Shown piece after piece: positions 43,416 to 54,400 of a stretch of DNA of 64,000 nt. Location of the stretch: contig CM059190.1 of the NCBI GenBank assembly GCA_030323885.1, positions 101,044,483 to 101,108,482 of the forward strand, written 5' to 3'. This stretch comes from Branchipolynoe longqiensis. Its lineage: Eukaryota; Annelida; Polychaeta; Phyllodocida; Polynoidae. The notes beneath the pieces are model-generated. The model was not told the DNA's origin, searched no databases, and worked only from the letters and a program-made list of their open reading frames with translations. The position numbers and the translations under genes were made by a program. Every line of letters starts with the position of its first letter. The first letter of the stretch is position 1.

Positions 43416-45586
43416 GATACGTGACGAGGAAGGAGAGAGCAGAGGAGTTGTACAAAAAGAGGGTCAATGATGTAGCCTCTATCTCTGAAGGTAAAATGTC
43501 AGTGAATCCAGGGGCCATGCCCGAGGGTAGTGTTCTGAGGGAAGATCTCAGACGGGAGGGAGGTGGCCCGAGGAGCCCTCCACCTAAGAGGAAGGGAGGA
43601 TAGAGGAGAAAATAAGGTCCGGGCCTGGAGGGTGAAGATAGGCGAGTGGCTAGGAGCAGCTAGGGCGGCCGGTTATAAGGGCCGAGGAGGAGGGGGGGGG
43701 GGGAAGTTATGTCAGCGAGCCAACGGTCGCGGCCGGGGGGTGCTCCTTCCCCGCCACGAATCAAACGCAATGCGAACATTACGACCGATACGTGACGAGG
43801 AAGGAGAGAGCAGAGGAGTTGGAATAAAAAAACATTTTATTCAGAAGACAAGGCAATAGAATGCATGAGTACAAAAAGAGGGTCAATGATGTAGCCTCTA
43901 TCTCTGAAGGTAAAATGTCAGGTAGTTAAAGATAGTCAGTGAATCCAGGGGCCATGCCCGAGGGTAGTGTTCTGAGGGAAGATCTCAGATGGGAGGGAGG
44001 AGGCCCGAGGGGGGCGGCGGGTGCGGGGGCGGGTGCGGGGGCGCGGAAGGCGGCCTATGTATGCAGTGTCGCCGGGGCGGGGGGTAGGGGGGTGGTTGGT
44101 ACGGGTGGAGGGGGTGGGTGCGTTCGGGGGGTTGAGATGTGAGGGGAGCGTTGCGGCGGGGATGTGAGGGGAGACGCCTGGCGGGAGCGGTTTGGCAGGG
44201 GTGGGGGGTGTGTGGGCGGTTGAGATGTGAGGGGCGGGTTGCGGCGGAGATGTGAGGGGAGGCGCCTGGCGGGAGCGGTTCGGCGGGTGATGGGGGGGGT
44301 TGGGGGGGGGGGTCGGCGTGAGATGTGAGGGCAGGGTGGTGGCGGTTGGCCGGGCGGCGGTTGGCGCGGGCGTAGCGGGGGTGCTTAGGGAGGCGGCGGG
44401 AGGTATCGGGTGTTGGCGGGCGGTCTGTGTCGGCTTGAGATCTGAGGGCGGTGGCGGTGTCGGGTGTTGGCAGGCGGTTTACGTCTCCCGGGCGGTGTGT
44501 GTTGGCGGGGGTGGGTGCGGCCGCGTCGCCGGGCTAAAAATCCGGCGAGGTGATCGCGGGGGCGGCTGAGGCGCGGTCACGGGTGCGCTTGGTGTAGCAG
44601 ACCGCCTCGCTGTGGACGGTTAGGATGCGGCGCACGTTCGCGCAGTACGCGCATGCGTGCCTCCTCCTCGCGCCTTGGTCACCGTGGGCCTCACCGGGGG
44701 GGGGGGCGAGATCGCACGAGGCGGGGTCTCTGTTCCAGGCAGGGCAGGGTATCCCGTATGCCTCTCGGGTGTAGGGTGTGCGTGGGTCGGCGTTGGAGGG
44801 GCGGGAGTGTGTGGGGGGAGGGGTGGGGCGGGCGCGGGTAGGGGGGGGAAGTAGTCTGGCTCCGCCCCCGGAGGCAGTCGCGGGGGCGGTGATCACGTCC
44901 ATCCTCACGGTGTTTATAGCGACTGGGTCGCGCCACCCATCGGGGAGGCGGCCGTCGGCAACCCATGCGAAGATGGTTTCCGAATATCGCCGGACGGTAG
45001 GCCAGGGATGGGTGACGGCGTCTCTGAGGACGGTGATGTTGTGGTGCAGTAATCCGGGGAGGGCGTCGGTGGGGAAGGAGGGGTGGGACTCGAGCATGCG
45101 GAGGGCGAGGTTGTACTCCTCCATGGTCGCCTCGCCTCGCTTCAGAGCCTTCCCCTCGGGGCCTCTCTCAATGAGGTCGTGAGGGAAAAGGTAACCTGGG
45201 GGTATACCTTTTCGCCGCCCGCTTCCCTGCGCCTCGGCGGACTCCAATATCTCCCTGACCGCGTCGGCCGCGGATGCGGGGGAGCGGTCGGGGGCTGGGT
45301 GGATGGAGGCGGGACGGGGGGCGGCAGCCTGCTGTGTGGCGTAGAGGCCTCGCCTGAGGTAGGGCTGGTATGTGGGGTGGACGTCGCTGGCGCGTAGGCG
45401 GGCGTCGGAGAGGCGGGGGCGGAGAGGAGGCGAGGGTGCGTGGTCACCCCCTCCAGTCCCGGCGGCGAGTTCCTGTAGCATGTCTGCGATGCGGTCGGCT
45501 ATGGATGGGGGCGAGGCGGCCGGGGCCCGAGGTGGAGGCGGGGCGGCAGGGCCGGCGTAGGTTGAGGCCCGAGGGACCAATGCCTA
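43416..45586 (-). mobile_element. GC-rich insert of unknown class
   Basis: G-rich on the + strand and far higher in GC than anything else here. It starts at ATACGTGACGAGGAAGGAGA, repeated at 43788. The two copies (43416-43565 and 43788-44010) differ by a 48-base and a 15-base deletion. 44090-44300 holds two imperfect ~110-base units containing GAGATGTGAGGGG. On the minus strand AATAAAATG near 43830-43840 could be a poly(A) signal. It carries one long ORF (44534-45583). It is a mobile element by its interruption of a repeat; its class is unknown. Confidence 0.55.
44534..45583 (-). CDS. Unrecognised ORF with C-terminal Cys/His cluster (gag-like?)
   Basis: About 350 codons, open from just after a TAG at 45584-45586 with no in-frame ATG near the start. 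The N-terminus is therefore probably lost, and a MITE-like element begins at that point. The first 110 residues are Pro/Ala-rich. The middle, roughly residues 110-230, looks globular (KGIPPGYLFPHDLIERGPEG, YNLALRMLESHPSFPTD, YSETIFAWVADGRLPDGW). After a Pro-rich linker the C-terminus has IPCPAWNRDPASC, then RHACAYC and HSEAVC, a C-C-H-C-C-H-C pattern like the knuckles of some retroelement capsid proteins. I do not recognise a specific family. High GC can keep frames open by chance, but the ordered Cys/His cluster argues for real coding ancestry. Confidence 0.5.
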   Translation of the reverse strand, partial: ALVPRASTYAGPAAPPPPRAPAASPPSIADRIADMLQELAAGTGGGDHAPSPPLRPRLSDARLRASDVHPTYQPYLRRGLYATQQAAAPRPASIHPAPDRSPASAADAVREILESAEAQGSGRRKGIPPGYLFPHDLIERGPEGKALKRGEATMEEYNLALRMLESHPSFPTDALPGLLHHNITVLRDAVTHPWPTVRRYSETIFAWVADGRLPDGWRDPVAINTVRMDVITAPATASGGGARLLPPPTRARPTPPPTHSRPSNADPRTPYTREAYGIPCPAWNRDPASCDLAPPPGEAHGDQGARRRHACAYCANVRRILTVHSEAVCYTKRTRDRASAAPAITSPDF

Positions 45587-45840
45587 GTACACACCTACCG
45601 TATGCGATTCGCACACTAAAACCCGCGACTCGACCCGACCCGCTTAAAACTGAAAACGGGCTGATTCGTTTATCGAATCGCGAATCGCAATCATAATCGG
45701 CCGCTTTTAGCCCTAAAAACTGAGTTTTATACGCGAATCGCAATCGCTATGTGTGCGCGGGCAGCGCACACCAAGCGATTTTTGTGGGCGAAACGGGCAG
45801 TTTTCGATCGTATACGGGAGGTGTGTGCGCACAAACGGTA
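45587..45840. mobile_element. Short element with inverted ends (CACACCTACCGTATGCGAT)
   Basis: The left CACACCTACCGTATGCGAT and the right ATCGTATACGGGAGGTGTGTG are inverted with two mismatches. The interior is rich in CGAATCGC and GCGATT words. It lies between the GC-rich ORF and the resumed AT-rich repeat, so it is either a separate MITE or the 5' terminus of the GC-rich element. Confidence 0.6.
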
Positions 45841-46204
45841 TCACTAATGTATTCATTTACTTTTTATTTTAATGGTGTAAATCCTCCAAGTCACTCACTT
45901 TTATTTTAATGGGCGGAATCGACAGTGCAGATAGTCATCTAGTTACACTGAAAAATTTGGTGAGATATATCGATTATTAGCAAGTTACAACAAGAAAATG
46001 ACTAAATATCTAGATTTTGGGTCACACACTTGTAATGCTAAAGCCTTAACGTTAAAACAAAGGCAGAAAATTAGCCCTCATTACCGAAATTAAAATAGCT
46101 CTAGGACCCTTAATAATCAACCGATTGACATGATTATTGGATTTTCTTGTATGGTTCTCAAAGCTCTTTCCAACAATGCAATCCATTTTCAGATTGGTGT
46201 GTTT

Positions 46205-46540
46205 TGAACATTTTGTCCACTTTGCTACCAAAATTACCCATAAAAAAACACTTCATAAAGTGTCACAACTTCCTTGATAATTGTCACAGGATGATGATTT
46301 AGGTATCATTAGAAAGGACTTTCCAATACCTTTGCAATGATATATTTTATGTTGGAATCTGTTGATTTTGAATTTTGTTGTCACATAGTGATAGTACCTA
46401 ACATCTGTACTACATGGACACATGACAAGTAGTGCTTACTATACAGTATACTATAGACTATATAATAGTATATTATCATAGAGACAGTATACTATAGTAT
46501 TAGTAGGTACCCCAGAATCCGCTGGGAGCGCCACTGTCGC
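46205..46540. other. Unassigned AT-rich sequence
   Basis: Repeated TATACTATAG words at 46440-46505. No gene recognised. Confidence 0.4.
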
Positions 46541-46574
46541 CGGACCAATAAAACTGGTACAACTTTTTGTGACC

Positions 46575-47295
46575 TCCTGGGGCCGTATGCAGGAGTCAGT
46601 GTTAGCGAGGAAAACGGTGTTTGTCAGGAATTCCGAGTTAGCGGCGAAAAAATGGTATGCACGAGTCAGTGTTAGGCCTAACACCAAAGGCTTAACCGGT
46701 GTTACCTTAACCCTAAAAAATATCAGGTTTAGCGAATTTATTAGGCCCAAATCTATTCAATGCGACCATATTTAACAGAATTAGATAGGCAATAAGTGAA
46801 ATTTATTCAAATTAACCCTAAATTCGAACCTTCCTTAAGGCTACCGCCGCATTGGCGGCGATATTACTAGTTATATTTTCGAATCGACGAACGTAATGTA
46901 AACAAATCGCCGCCGCCGCTGCGTTCCATACTGGCGGCGGCGGCGATTTGTTTACTTTACACTCGTCGATTCGAAAATATAACTATTAATATCGCCGCCA
47001 ATACGGCGGTAACCTTAATAATGCTTCGGATTTAGGGTTAAATTGGTCAAATTTCACTTATTGCGTATGTAATTCTGTTAAATATGATCGCATTCAGTAG
47101 ATTTGAGCCTAATATCTGGCTACAAACGCAGAGGGATTTCCCAAATCTATAAATAATTTCACGTTTAGCTAAAATGAAAGTGTTACAGGCTCCTGCATAC
47201 GACTTGACACAATTCCCGACTTCGGTCATAGCTAAACGGTAACAGGCTCTAACACCAAAACCCGCTAACACTGACTCCTGCATACGGGCCCTGAG
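46575..47295. mobile_element. Fold-back DNA element, copy 2, with near-palindromic core
   Basis: The ends GGGCCGTATGCAGGAGTCAG (near 46577) and CTGACTCCTGCATACGGGCC (near 47271) are inverted. Inside, 46738-46925 and 46930-47112 are imperfect reverse complements (TCTATTCAATGCGACCATAT against ATATGATCGCATTCAGTAGA). The arms meet at GCCGCCGCCGCTGCGTTCCA / TGGCGGCGGCGGCGATTTGT with almost no loop. No ORF. Confidence 0.8.
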
Positions 47296-47299
47296 CGGC

Positions 47300-48420
47300 A
47301 CAGTCATGTCGGAAAACGGCACCACACATGAAGCACGGGCATACTGCATTCATTGCTACATCCGTTTTTGAAGCACCAAAGACTTACGCACAAATAGAGA
47401 CTATTTTCAGTGTTGTACGACATTTGAAAGGCATTTTACTAAGCCATTAAAGTCTTCAGATGCAAAAACCAGAGGTAAGACTGCCAGGAATGTGCATGTT
47501 AACTATCAGAATGTGAAACTTTAGCATTTTTTCTTCCTAAAAATAGTCATACAATGACTACAACTGGAATCGCAACTCTAGAATCTGGCGGCCAAAAGTT
47601 GGTGTCAGGCAGTTTTGACTGGATTCTCTAGGTCAGAATGTTATGGCTGGGGTGAGTCTATTATGCATCATCACAATGCATCTGCTCATCACCCAATTTT
47701 ATTGAAAATTGGTCAATACATAGAAAACGGGTATACGAAAATGAATATGGTAGATTAAAAAATTAATATCCTCAAATAATAATAAATATTCATGATTATC
47801 GGCCACAGCGAAAGTCGGGTAAATACTGTGATGTGCACATGCCTAATACTCATTGACTCAATAGGAGTAGAGCTTAGCGGATTGCACCAATGTAAAGAGC
47901 TCATTCTAAAAGTTTTAAATACAAAGTTTCATGTTATTCTATACACAACTCACAATTCTACGGATGCTAAACGGACATGGATGTGATTGTATTATGGTTG
48001 CCATGGAAACCTACATTTTCCTATGATCTATTTTTTTTATACAAGTATTGATAAGCTGGGGTGATTTGGTATACGAAGAAGAACCTTGGTGTGAAGATTG
48101 ATCAGGATGTGATCATTAATAAAGAAACTACAAATAAATGTTGTTATAATTAGTCTATGTGACAGCCCTAAATAAGGCACTTCTCTAGTGCATTAGCTAA
48201 TACAAAAAATCTTAAATTCAACAAACTTCAAATGCACATATCTCATTCAATTTTTGGAATATCTTAAAAATTCAAAAAGCATATTGCTTTTGATTCATTG
48301 GAGCTTCCAATGAAATTATAATTTGAATGTTTGGAATAATTTGACAATTTTAATGGGGTACATAGCCTATGCTATAGTACTATACTATAGAATAATAATT
48401 AATTTTATATAGTACACGGT
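47300..48420. other. Unassigned AT-rich sequence
   Basis: No convincing coding sequence or repeat recognised. If the amine oxidase gene continues on the minus strand, its next exon should lie here or lower, but I find no exon-like match. Confidence 0.4.
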
Positions 48421-48426
48421 TGAACA

Positions 48427-48475
48427 AACACCTGGATGTACAGTACGGCGTGAATCCTTTATCCAACTATAGGGA
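48427..48475. mobile_element. MITE family C terminal fragment
   Basis: TGGATGTACAGTACGGCGTG followed by AATCCTTTATCC matches the right end of family C with several changes. Confidence 0.4.
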
Positions 48476-48749
48476 TATATCCTCCCACATCCTGTGGACC
48501 TGTAGTCTAGTGTAGATGTGTATCATATGCTCAGCCTCAGACGTCAGCGGCCACCATTCATTGTTCAACGGTAACGCCTACGCCTCCGCGTCCGACACGT
48601 GCATTTCACAATCCACGAGGGCGTTCGTTTGCACCAACAACGTACATATGTCAAATGGAAAGCGGCATGTCAAATGGAAAGCGGCGGTCCGTGGGCGTAC
48701 ACCGGTCCGGCAAAACGAACGCGCCAAGCGGCCAGATCACTCAGCTTTA

Positions 48750-49037
<288 letters not shown>

Positions 49038-49734
49038 CTATTTCCCAACGGACTCCTATACCGAAGAGTGTGTAGATTTGATGAGGCCGCGTGAGGGAAT
49101 AACAACAATGTAAACAAATCTACGAACGATGTTTTTATTACATTTTCAACCAAGATTGCTGCAACAATAAAGACTCTGTTCTCAAATATGCACTATAGGA
49201 TATCCATAGTGTGTGCTAAGCGAAATCTGGAGCGATTAAAGTAGAATGCATCTTTGTTGCGCATTTAATGATTTTTGTTTGTGTTGTGTGCAGGGGGCTC
49301 CTGATTGCTTGGCCAACATGGCTGCCTCTACCTTGTGTCAGAATAGTTGTATACCAAGCTGTCATCTCACTTGAAACGTCACGAACGTGGACATGTCTGA
49401 TAATTTAAAGGGTTCAACATGAGGAGAAAGCAATGGTAATCCATATGTAAACGTTTTGGGGGCAACGTGCACATACAAGGTAAGGAAATGTCTAAAATAT
49501 GTCTTGATAAACATCGACCATTATTTTTCTCTTGTGACTTGTCTTTGACTTTGGCAACGGCAACGGCAACACTGATCGTTGGCCTTGCAAGTCCCAAGTC
49601 CCCACCCTTACTGACACCAACACTAAATAATCTTTGTCATCACAAATATGTTGTTGCATTTCAACTTTGCCACACACACACAACCTGCTTTGGTTACACC
49701 GTACAACCCTAATAATATTTCCACACCATGAAAA

Positions 49735-51115
49735 AAATAAGCTGACAAGGAGACTGCAAAAACTTCGAGCGAGACCTGGCACAAAATATTAAAAAGAACC
49801 CAAAGGCTTTCTGGAAGTATGCAAACTGAAAAACAAACCAAAGCTGGGTGATCTACAAAAGGAATATGGATCACAAACCCCAAATGACAAGACGAAGGCT
49901 GAATTATTGAACAGTGTGTTTACAGCTGAGAACACTGACACCTACCCACGACCCACGTATTACCAAACATCACAAAGGCTCGCCGTTACTAAATATGAAC
50001 AGGCCCCCCCCCCCCCCAGATTGTAGAAAAAAAGTTATTCAAACTTAAGCCTACCAAAGCTGCTGGACCTGATGGATTCGATCAAAGGGTATTAAGTGAA
50101 ACAGCACCTACATTAGGTAGATCAGCTAAAATTTCAAAACATAACAAACAGTATAAATTAAGCTATTTCAACAGATCTTGCTGAGACAAACTCAAATCTG
50201 TTGTAATTTTGAAAATATCTTAATAGGGGAGAAAGTTATGGCATTTCTAATGTCAGCTTAATTGTTAAATTTAGTCTGGATTCGCCAGTATAATAAACTG
50301 TGACCCATGCCACATTGTTACAGCTTTGTATGCTCTAAGTATTTTGATTTTGGTATTTTGATGTGTATTTTCGGTGACACTAGGTCATCTTCTTTCCAGT
50401 GATATAACATTTATGAAAATATTCCAATGTAAAAGTACTTTAATCAAGGCCGGAATCGTGAAAATGCAGGAACATTTTTACCAATGACATGGTGACCGAC
50501 ACACCCCTAACAGAATCTGACATACATACCTACATTAAGTCACCCACTGAGTATCATCTTCAACAAATCACTGAGTGAATGTCACTTACCACAGGCAGGG
50601 AAGGAAAGCAATACCACACCGATCCACAAAAAAGGAAACAAGACCTCTGCAGAAAATGTAGCCATAACTGCCAGTCACGACAGTGAATCATCAAAGAGAC
50701 AGCTGTAAATCACAGTGGACACTCTGTCTGTGATGCCCAATGGCCGTACGGGTCATTTGCTGATGCAGTTCTGTACATCGAATGACAGAACCTAGACGGA
50801 GCTATTCAGTGCAATCATTGGATCAAAAGGTGTTGATTAACCCATAAATGGCTCTACTCAGCTAGTATGCGATGGAGATTAGCATGGTCAGACTCCTAGT
50901 AGCGGAAACGTGTGTCATGTGAATGCATCCATCAGTGAACAGTTGTACTGAGTGGTATTCCCCAAGGCAGCATTTTAGGTCCCATCTTATTCGTTCTGTT
51001 CATTAACGATCTACCAGAAGTTGTCCTCAGTGAAGTGAAAATCTTCGCCGATGCCGCAAAGGTCTTCCGAAAAACTGCATCAGACGATGACCATACCCTA
51101 CTCCAATCGGATGAT
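49735..51115 (+). pseudogene. Degraded CR1-like LINE fragment
   Basis: Reading across frames gives DLAQNIKKNPKAFWKYAN, AAGPDGFDQRVLSE, WKESNTTPIHKKGNK-like pieces and GIPQGSILGPILFVLFINDL (50955-51015), then KIFADAAKVF, all motifs of a CR1/Jockey-type RT. Stops and shifts are frequent. 50110-50460 is non-homologous filler, probably a later insertion. A C run lies at 50007-50020. Confidence 0.75.
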
Positions 51116-51415
51116 TTTTTTTCCGTTTTTAAGCGGATTATCGTGTTTTTTCCACAGTCTGGGGACATTTTTTATATAGGTGTAAATTTGAGTAGAAATA
51201 CAAATTATGTGGGTACGGTAGCTAGCCTCTAGGTGCAGAGGATCGCACCATTATAGGGTCTGCCTGGAGAGCATTCTACTGTCATTAATGGGACTGTATT
51301 ACTATTATGGCCCACCTCACCGTCGATTTCCGCTTTTTTCCTCCCGCACCACTATCATCCCTGAAATGTTTTTTTTCTCCGCAGCGCCTGAAGGGCTGGG
51401 AGTCTCTCACATGCG

Positions 51416-54400
51416 ATGGGTAACAGTAAGTCTGCGGACCACTTAATCCTGCGGGAGATGCCTGTGAACGTACGCGAGCTGCATTATGCTGTGATGGGCA
51501 ACGACAAGCAGGCAGTACTGGCCCTCACCCAGGAAGGCGTCAACGTCAACTTCCCCTGGTACAACCCATCGAACCCAAGCATAAAGGACGGCAGTACTCC
51601 GCTCATCTGTGCAGTGTCGCTCAACCATATGGATATAGTAGAGGTGAGTGCTTACACAGTAACCATTTTTATTTTCCTTAAGTATGCAAGTCATAGCAAT
51701 ATTTATAACTAAATCTAGCTTATTTGTGTTCCGTAATTGATCATTCTCGTGGTACATGCGAAGTGAGCTCCTACAGCCATCAGAGGGTGGGTTAATCAGG
51801 CCCCTTGATGTGCTAGGGTGGAAAGGGGGGAGGGGGGGGGGGCAAGCACACCGCGGTGCTTTACACCAGTATACATACATACATACATACATACATACAT
51901 ACATACATACATACATACATACATACATACATACATACATACATACATACATACATACATACATACATACATACATACATACATACATACATACATACAT
52001 ACATACATACATACATACATACATACATACATACATACATACATACATACATACATACATACATACATACATGCATGCATGCATGCATGCATACATACAT
52101 ACATACACACCAGACGGGATGGCCGAATGAGTTGCTTGTTCGTTTCCCGTTTTGGTAGATCGTGATCTATCCTAGTCGAGTCAAACCAATGACTTAAAAT
52201 TGTATACTTGTCGCCTCCTAGCCAGGCGCCTTGCATTACTAGGATAGGGCAAGGACTGGTTAGCTCAGTGTCAGGATAATGTGACTGAGTGGGATATCAG
52301 GCCATGGTGCTGATGGCCTGGTCTCCCAGTTGGGCAGCACTATAAAGTCGCCATAAGGGCGCACTGTCACGAGTTGGTAGCCGTCCTGATATGACCATAG
52401 ATGTTGCTAGGACGTAAAGCAAGAAACAAAACTACGTACATACAGAAATCAACATTCAATGGTGTGATCTACACTACATTATATCACATTGAAGTGGTGC
52501 GCAGTAAATAATGGGTTTTGTAACTTGTGAATAATACCTGAAAGGTGACTTTGCCTCCGAGTAAGCAGTATGATATGGTTTGTAACCATACTCACAAGGT
52601 TATATATGCCATTAAGTAGGTCAGGACTTGCAGCTTTATAGTTAGTGTCCTCTGGAACCACCTCTAGACATACTTGTCATGGGTTTACTCAATTTTGTAT
52701 ATTTTTCGCTCTAAATTGTTGCACCTGATAGGATTATGCATCGTTGGATGGAGTCTATAGAACAAAATAAAATACTGGATGTAGTTATGCATGAAATATA
52801 TGTCGTGGGGGGGGGGTGATGAAATTGGGAAACATTGCGCCTAGAGCGGGACTCGAACCCACATCTCTTTGCATTCCGGGACAGTGTGCTAACCATTACA
52901 CCACCTAGCCTCCCTGATGTCACCACACTACCCACGCCTACCTGTCTATGTGGTTACTTGCCTGAGAGGTCAGTGCAGACTACATATACATGAAAATATG
53001 CATGAAATATAGATGTACATGGAAATATGCATGACATATACATCAAAATGTGCATGATAATATGTATGAAATATGTTCTGACTACACCTATGGGTGTATT
53101 ATCTCAGCAATGGAAAACTACTTCGATGGTTCGGTTTTCAGCCGTAACTTTTAAGCTGAATATGCTAAGTTGGTTGTTATAATCTACCTTAATTTTAGTT
53201 TGAAGTAACTTTTATTATGAATGACTAATTTTGGAGATACTTGCAGTCCAAGGAAAACAGGCAAATTTACTTTTCGTGCACACACCCAAATGCTAGACAC
53301 CATAGGCTCCAGCAATAATAGGTTCTATTAAATTGACTAAGTATTCCCTTCTATGCAGCAACAAATGTTTAATAAATGTACTCATGTTTAAGTTGGTTAT
53401 GTAGGATCAAATTTAGGCATGATGTTTTGGTTTTTATACACTTTGATTACTTTACAGCTTGAAGCAGGCAGTCTGCCTTTGATTATAACTTTGTACAGGT
53501 TTTCGCTCCGCGTCATTATTTTCTGCTATTTTCAGAATTTGATACGTGCTGGCGCGTACATCAACAAATGTGACCGGCGAGGTTGTACACCCGTATACAA
53601 GGCTGCCTTCCACGGCAGACCAGTCCTAATCGACCTCCTGTCTAAATCAGGTAGCTATGCTTTCTCATAATTTCTTTCTTCTTGAAGATCTATACTGCCT
53701 ATCATGGATAAGTCTGAATAGACTTGTTTTCATCATTAGACTGTTGGTCGATAGAAAGCCCGAGTCTACACTTTTATCGACCCAAGGGATTTTAACTTCT
53801 CGCACCACATAGACATTGTATTAGAGCAACTGGCCTTTGATGACGCTGTAAGTTATACACAACAGTGGCAATCCAAATTGGCAGAGGTGATTGCGAACTA
53901 CCGACCTTCACATTAGGAGTCCAACCTTTTAAAAAAAAGATCAAACACTCTAACAACTTCACCTCAGAGATTGATGCCAGTTCTGGCTGTTGTACTATTC
54001 TCCTCACACTGAGAGGTCAGCTTTTGATACCTGTCTGTGGTGGGTCTAGGTTTGGTTGGTAAACCCAGAGAGGATAGGTGCATGAATATAGCAGTTCATT
54101 CCTTTGCGGGAGGTCGCGGTTCTATTCCCGGCAAGTTCAACCAAAGACTTGCAAAATTGATACTTGTCGATTCCTAGTCTGGCGCTCGGCATTACTGGGG
54201 ATAGGGCAAGGGGTTAACTTAGTATCAGGATAATGTGACTCAGTGTCATGGTGGCAGTGTCCTGGTCTCCCAATGTTGCCAGGATGTAAAATTCCAACAA
54301 ATAAGCAATCTTAAGAATCACCTTTTAAAATTTATTTTTCTAGTAAAAGAAATTTATGCATCTTTCAACTTTTTTTTGTAGCAGGTTGTAAATATCTCAC

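Larger units (their letters stand above)
42735..46200. repeat. Long AT-rich interspersed repeat, copy 2, split by a GC-rich insert
   Basis: 42735-43415 and 45840-46200 together align with copy 1 at 40060-41100. The join falls in the stretch after GACTTACTT, before TCACTAATGTATTCATTTAC. The intervening 2.4 kb is foreign in composition. Confidence 0.7.

Noticed and set aside
44300..45700. Plus-strand frames (Gly/Arg-rich) over the GC-rich insert
   Set aside because: High GC opens all frames. Only the minus-strand ORF has an ordered Cys/His cluster and a globular-looking middle.
51443..52236. Open frames of 79-221 codons encoding poly-(MYVC) or (YIHT)
   Set aside because: They translate a CATA microsatellite; no biological coding signal.
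52840..52915. Functional tRNA gene
   Set aside because: A and B boxes are present, but the acceptor arm does not pair and the sequence continues as a SINE-like repeat.
53419..53535. Longer first part of ASB exon 2
   Set aside because: The ankyrin repeat begins directly after the TTTTCAG acceptor at 53535. The upstream frame is MITE-derived.
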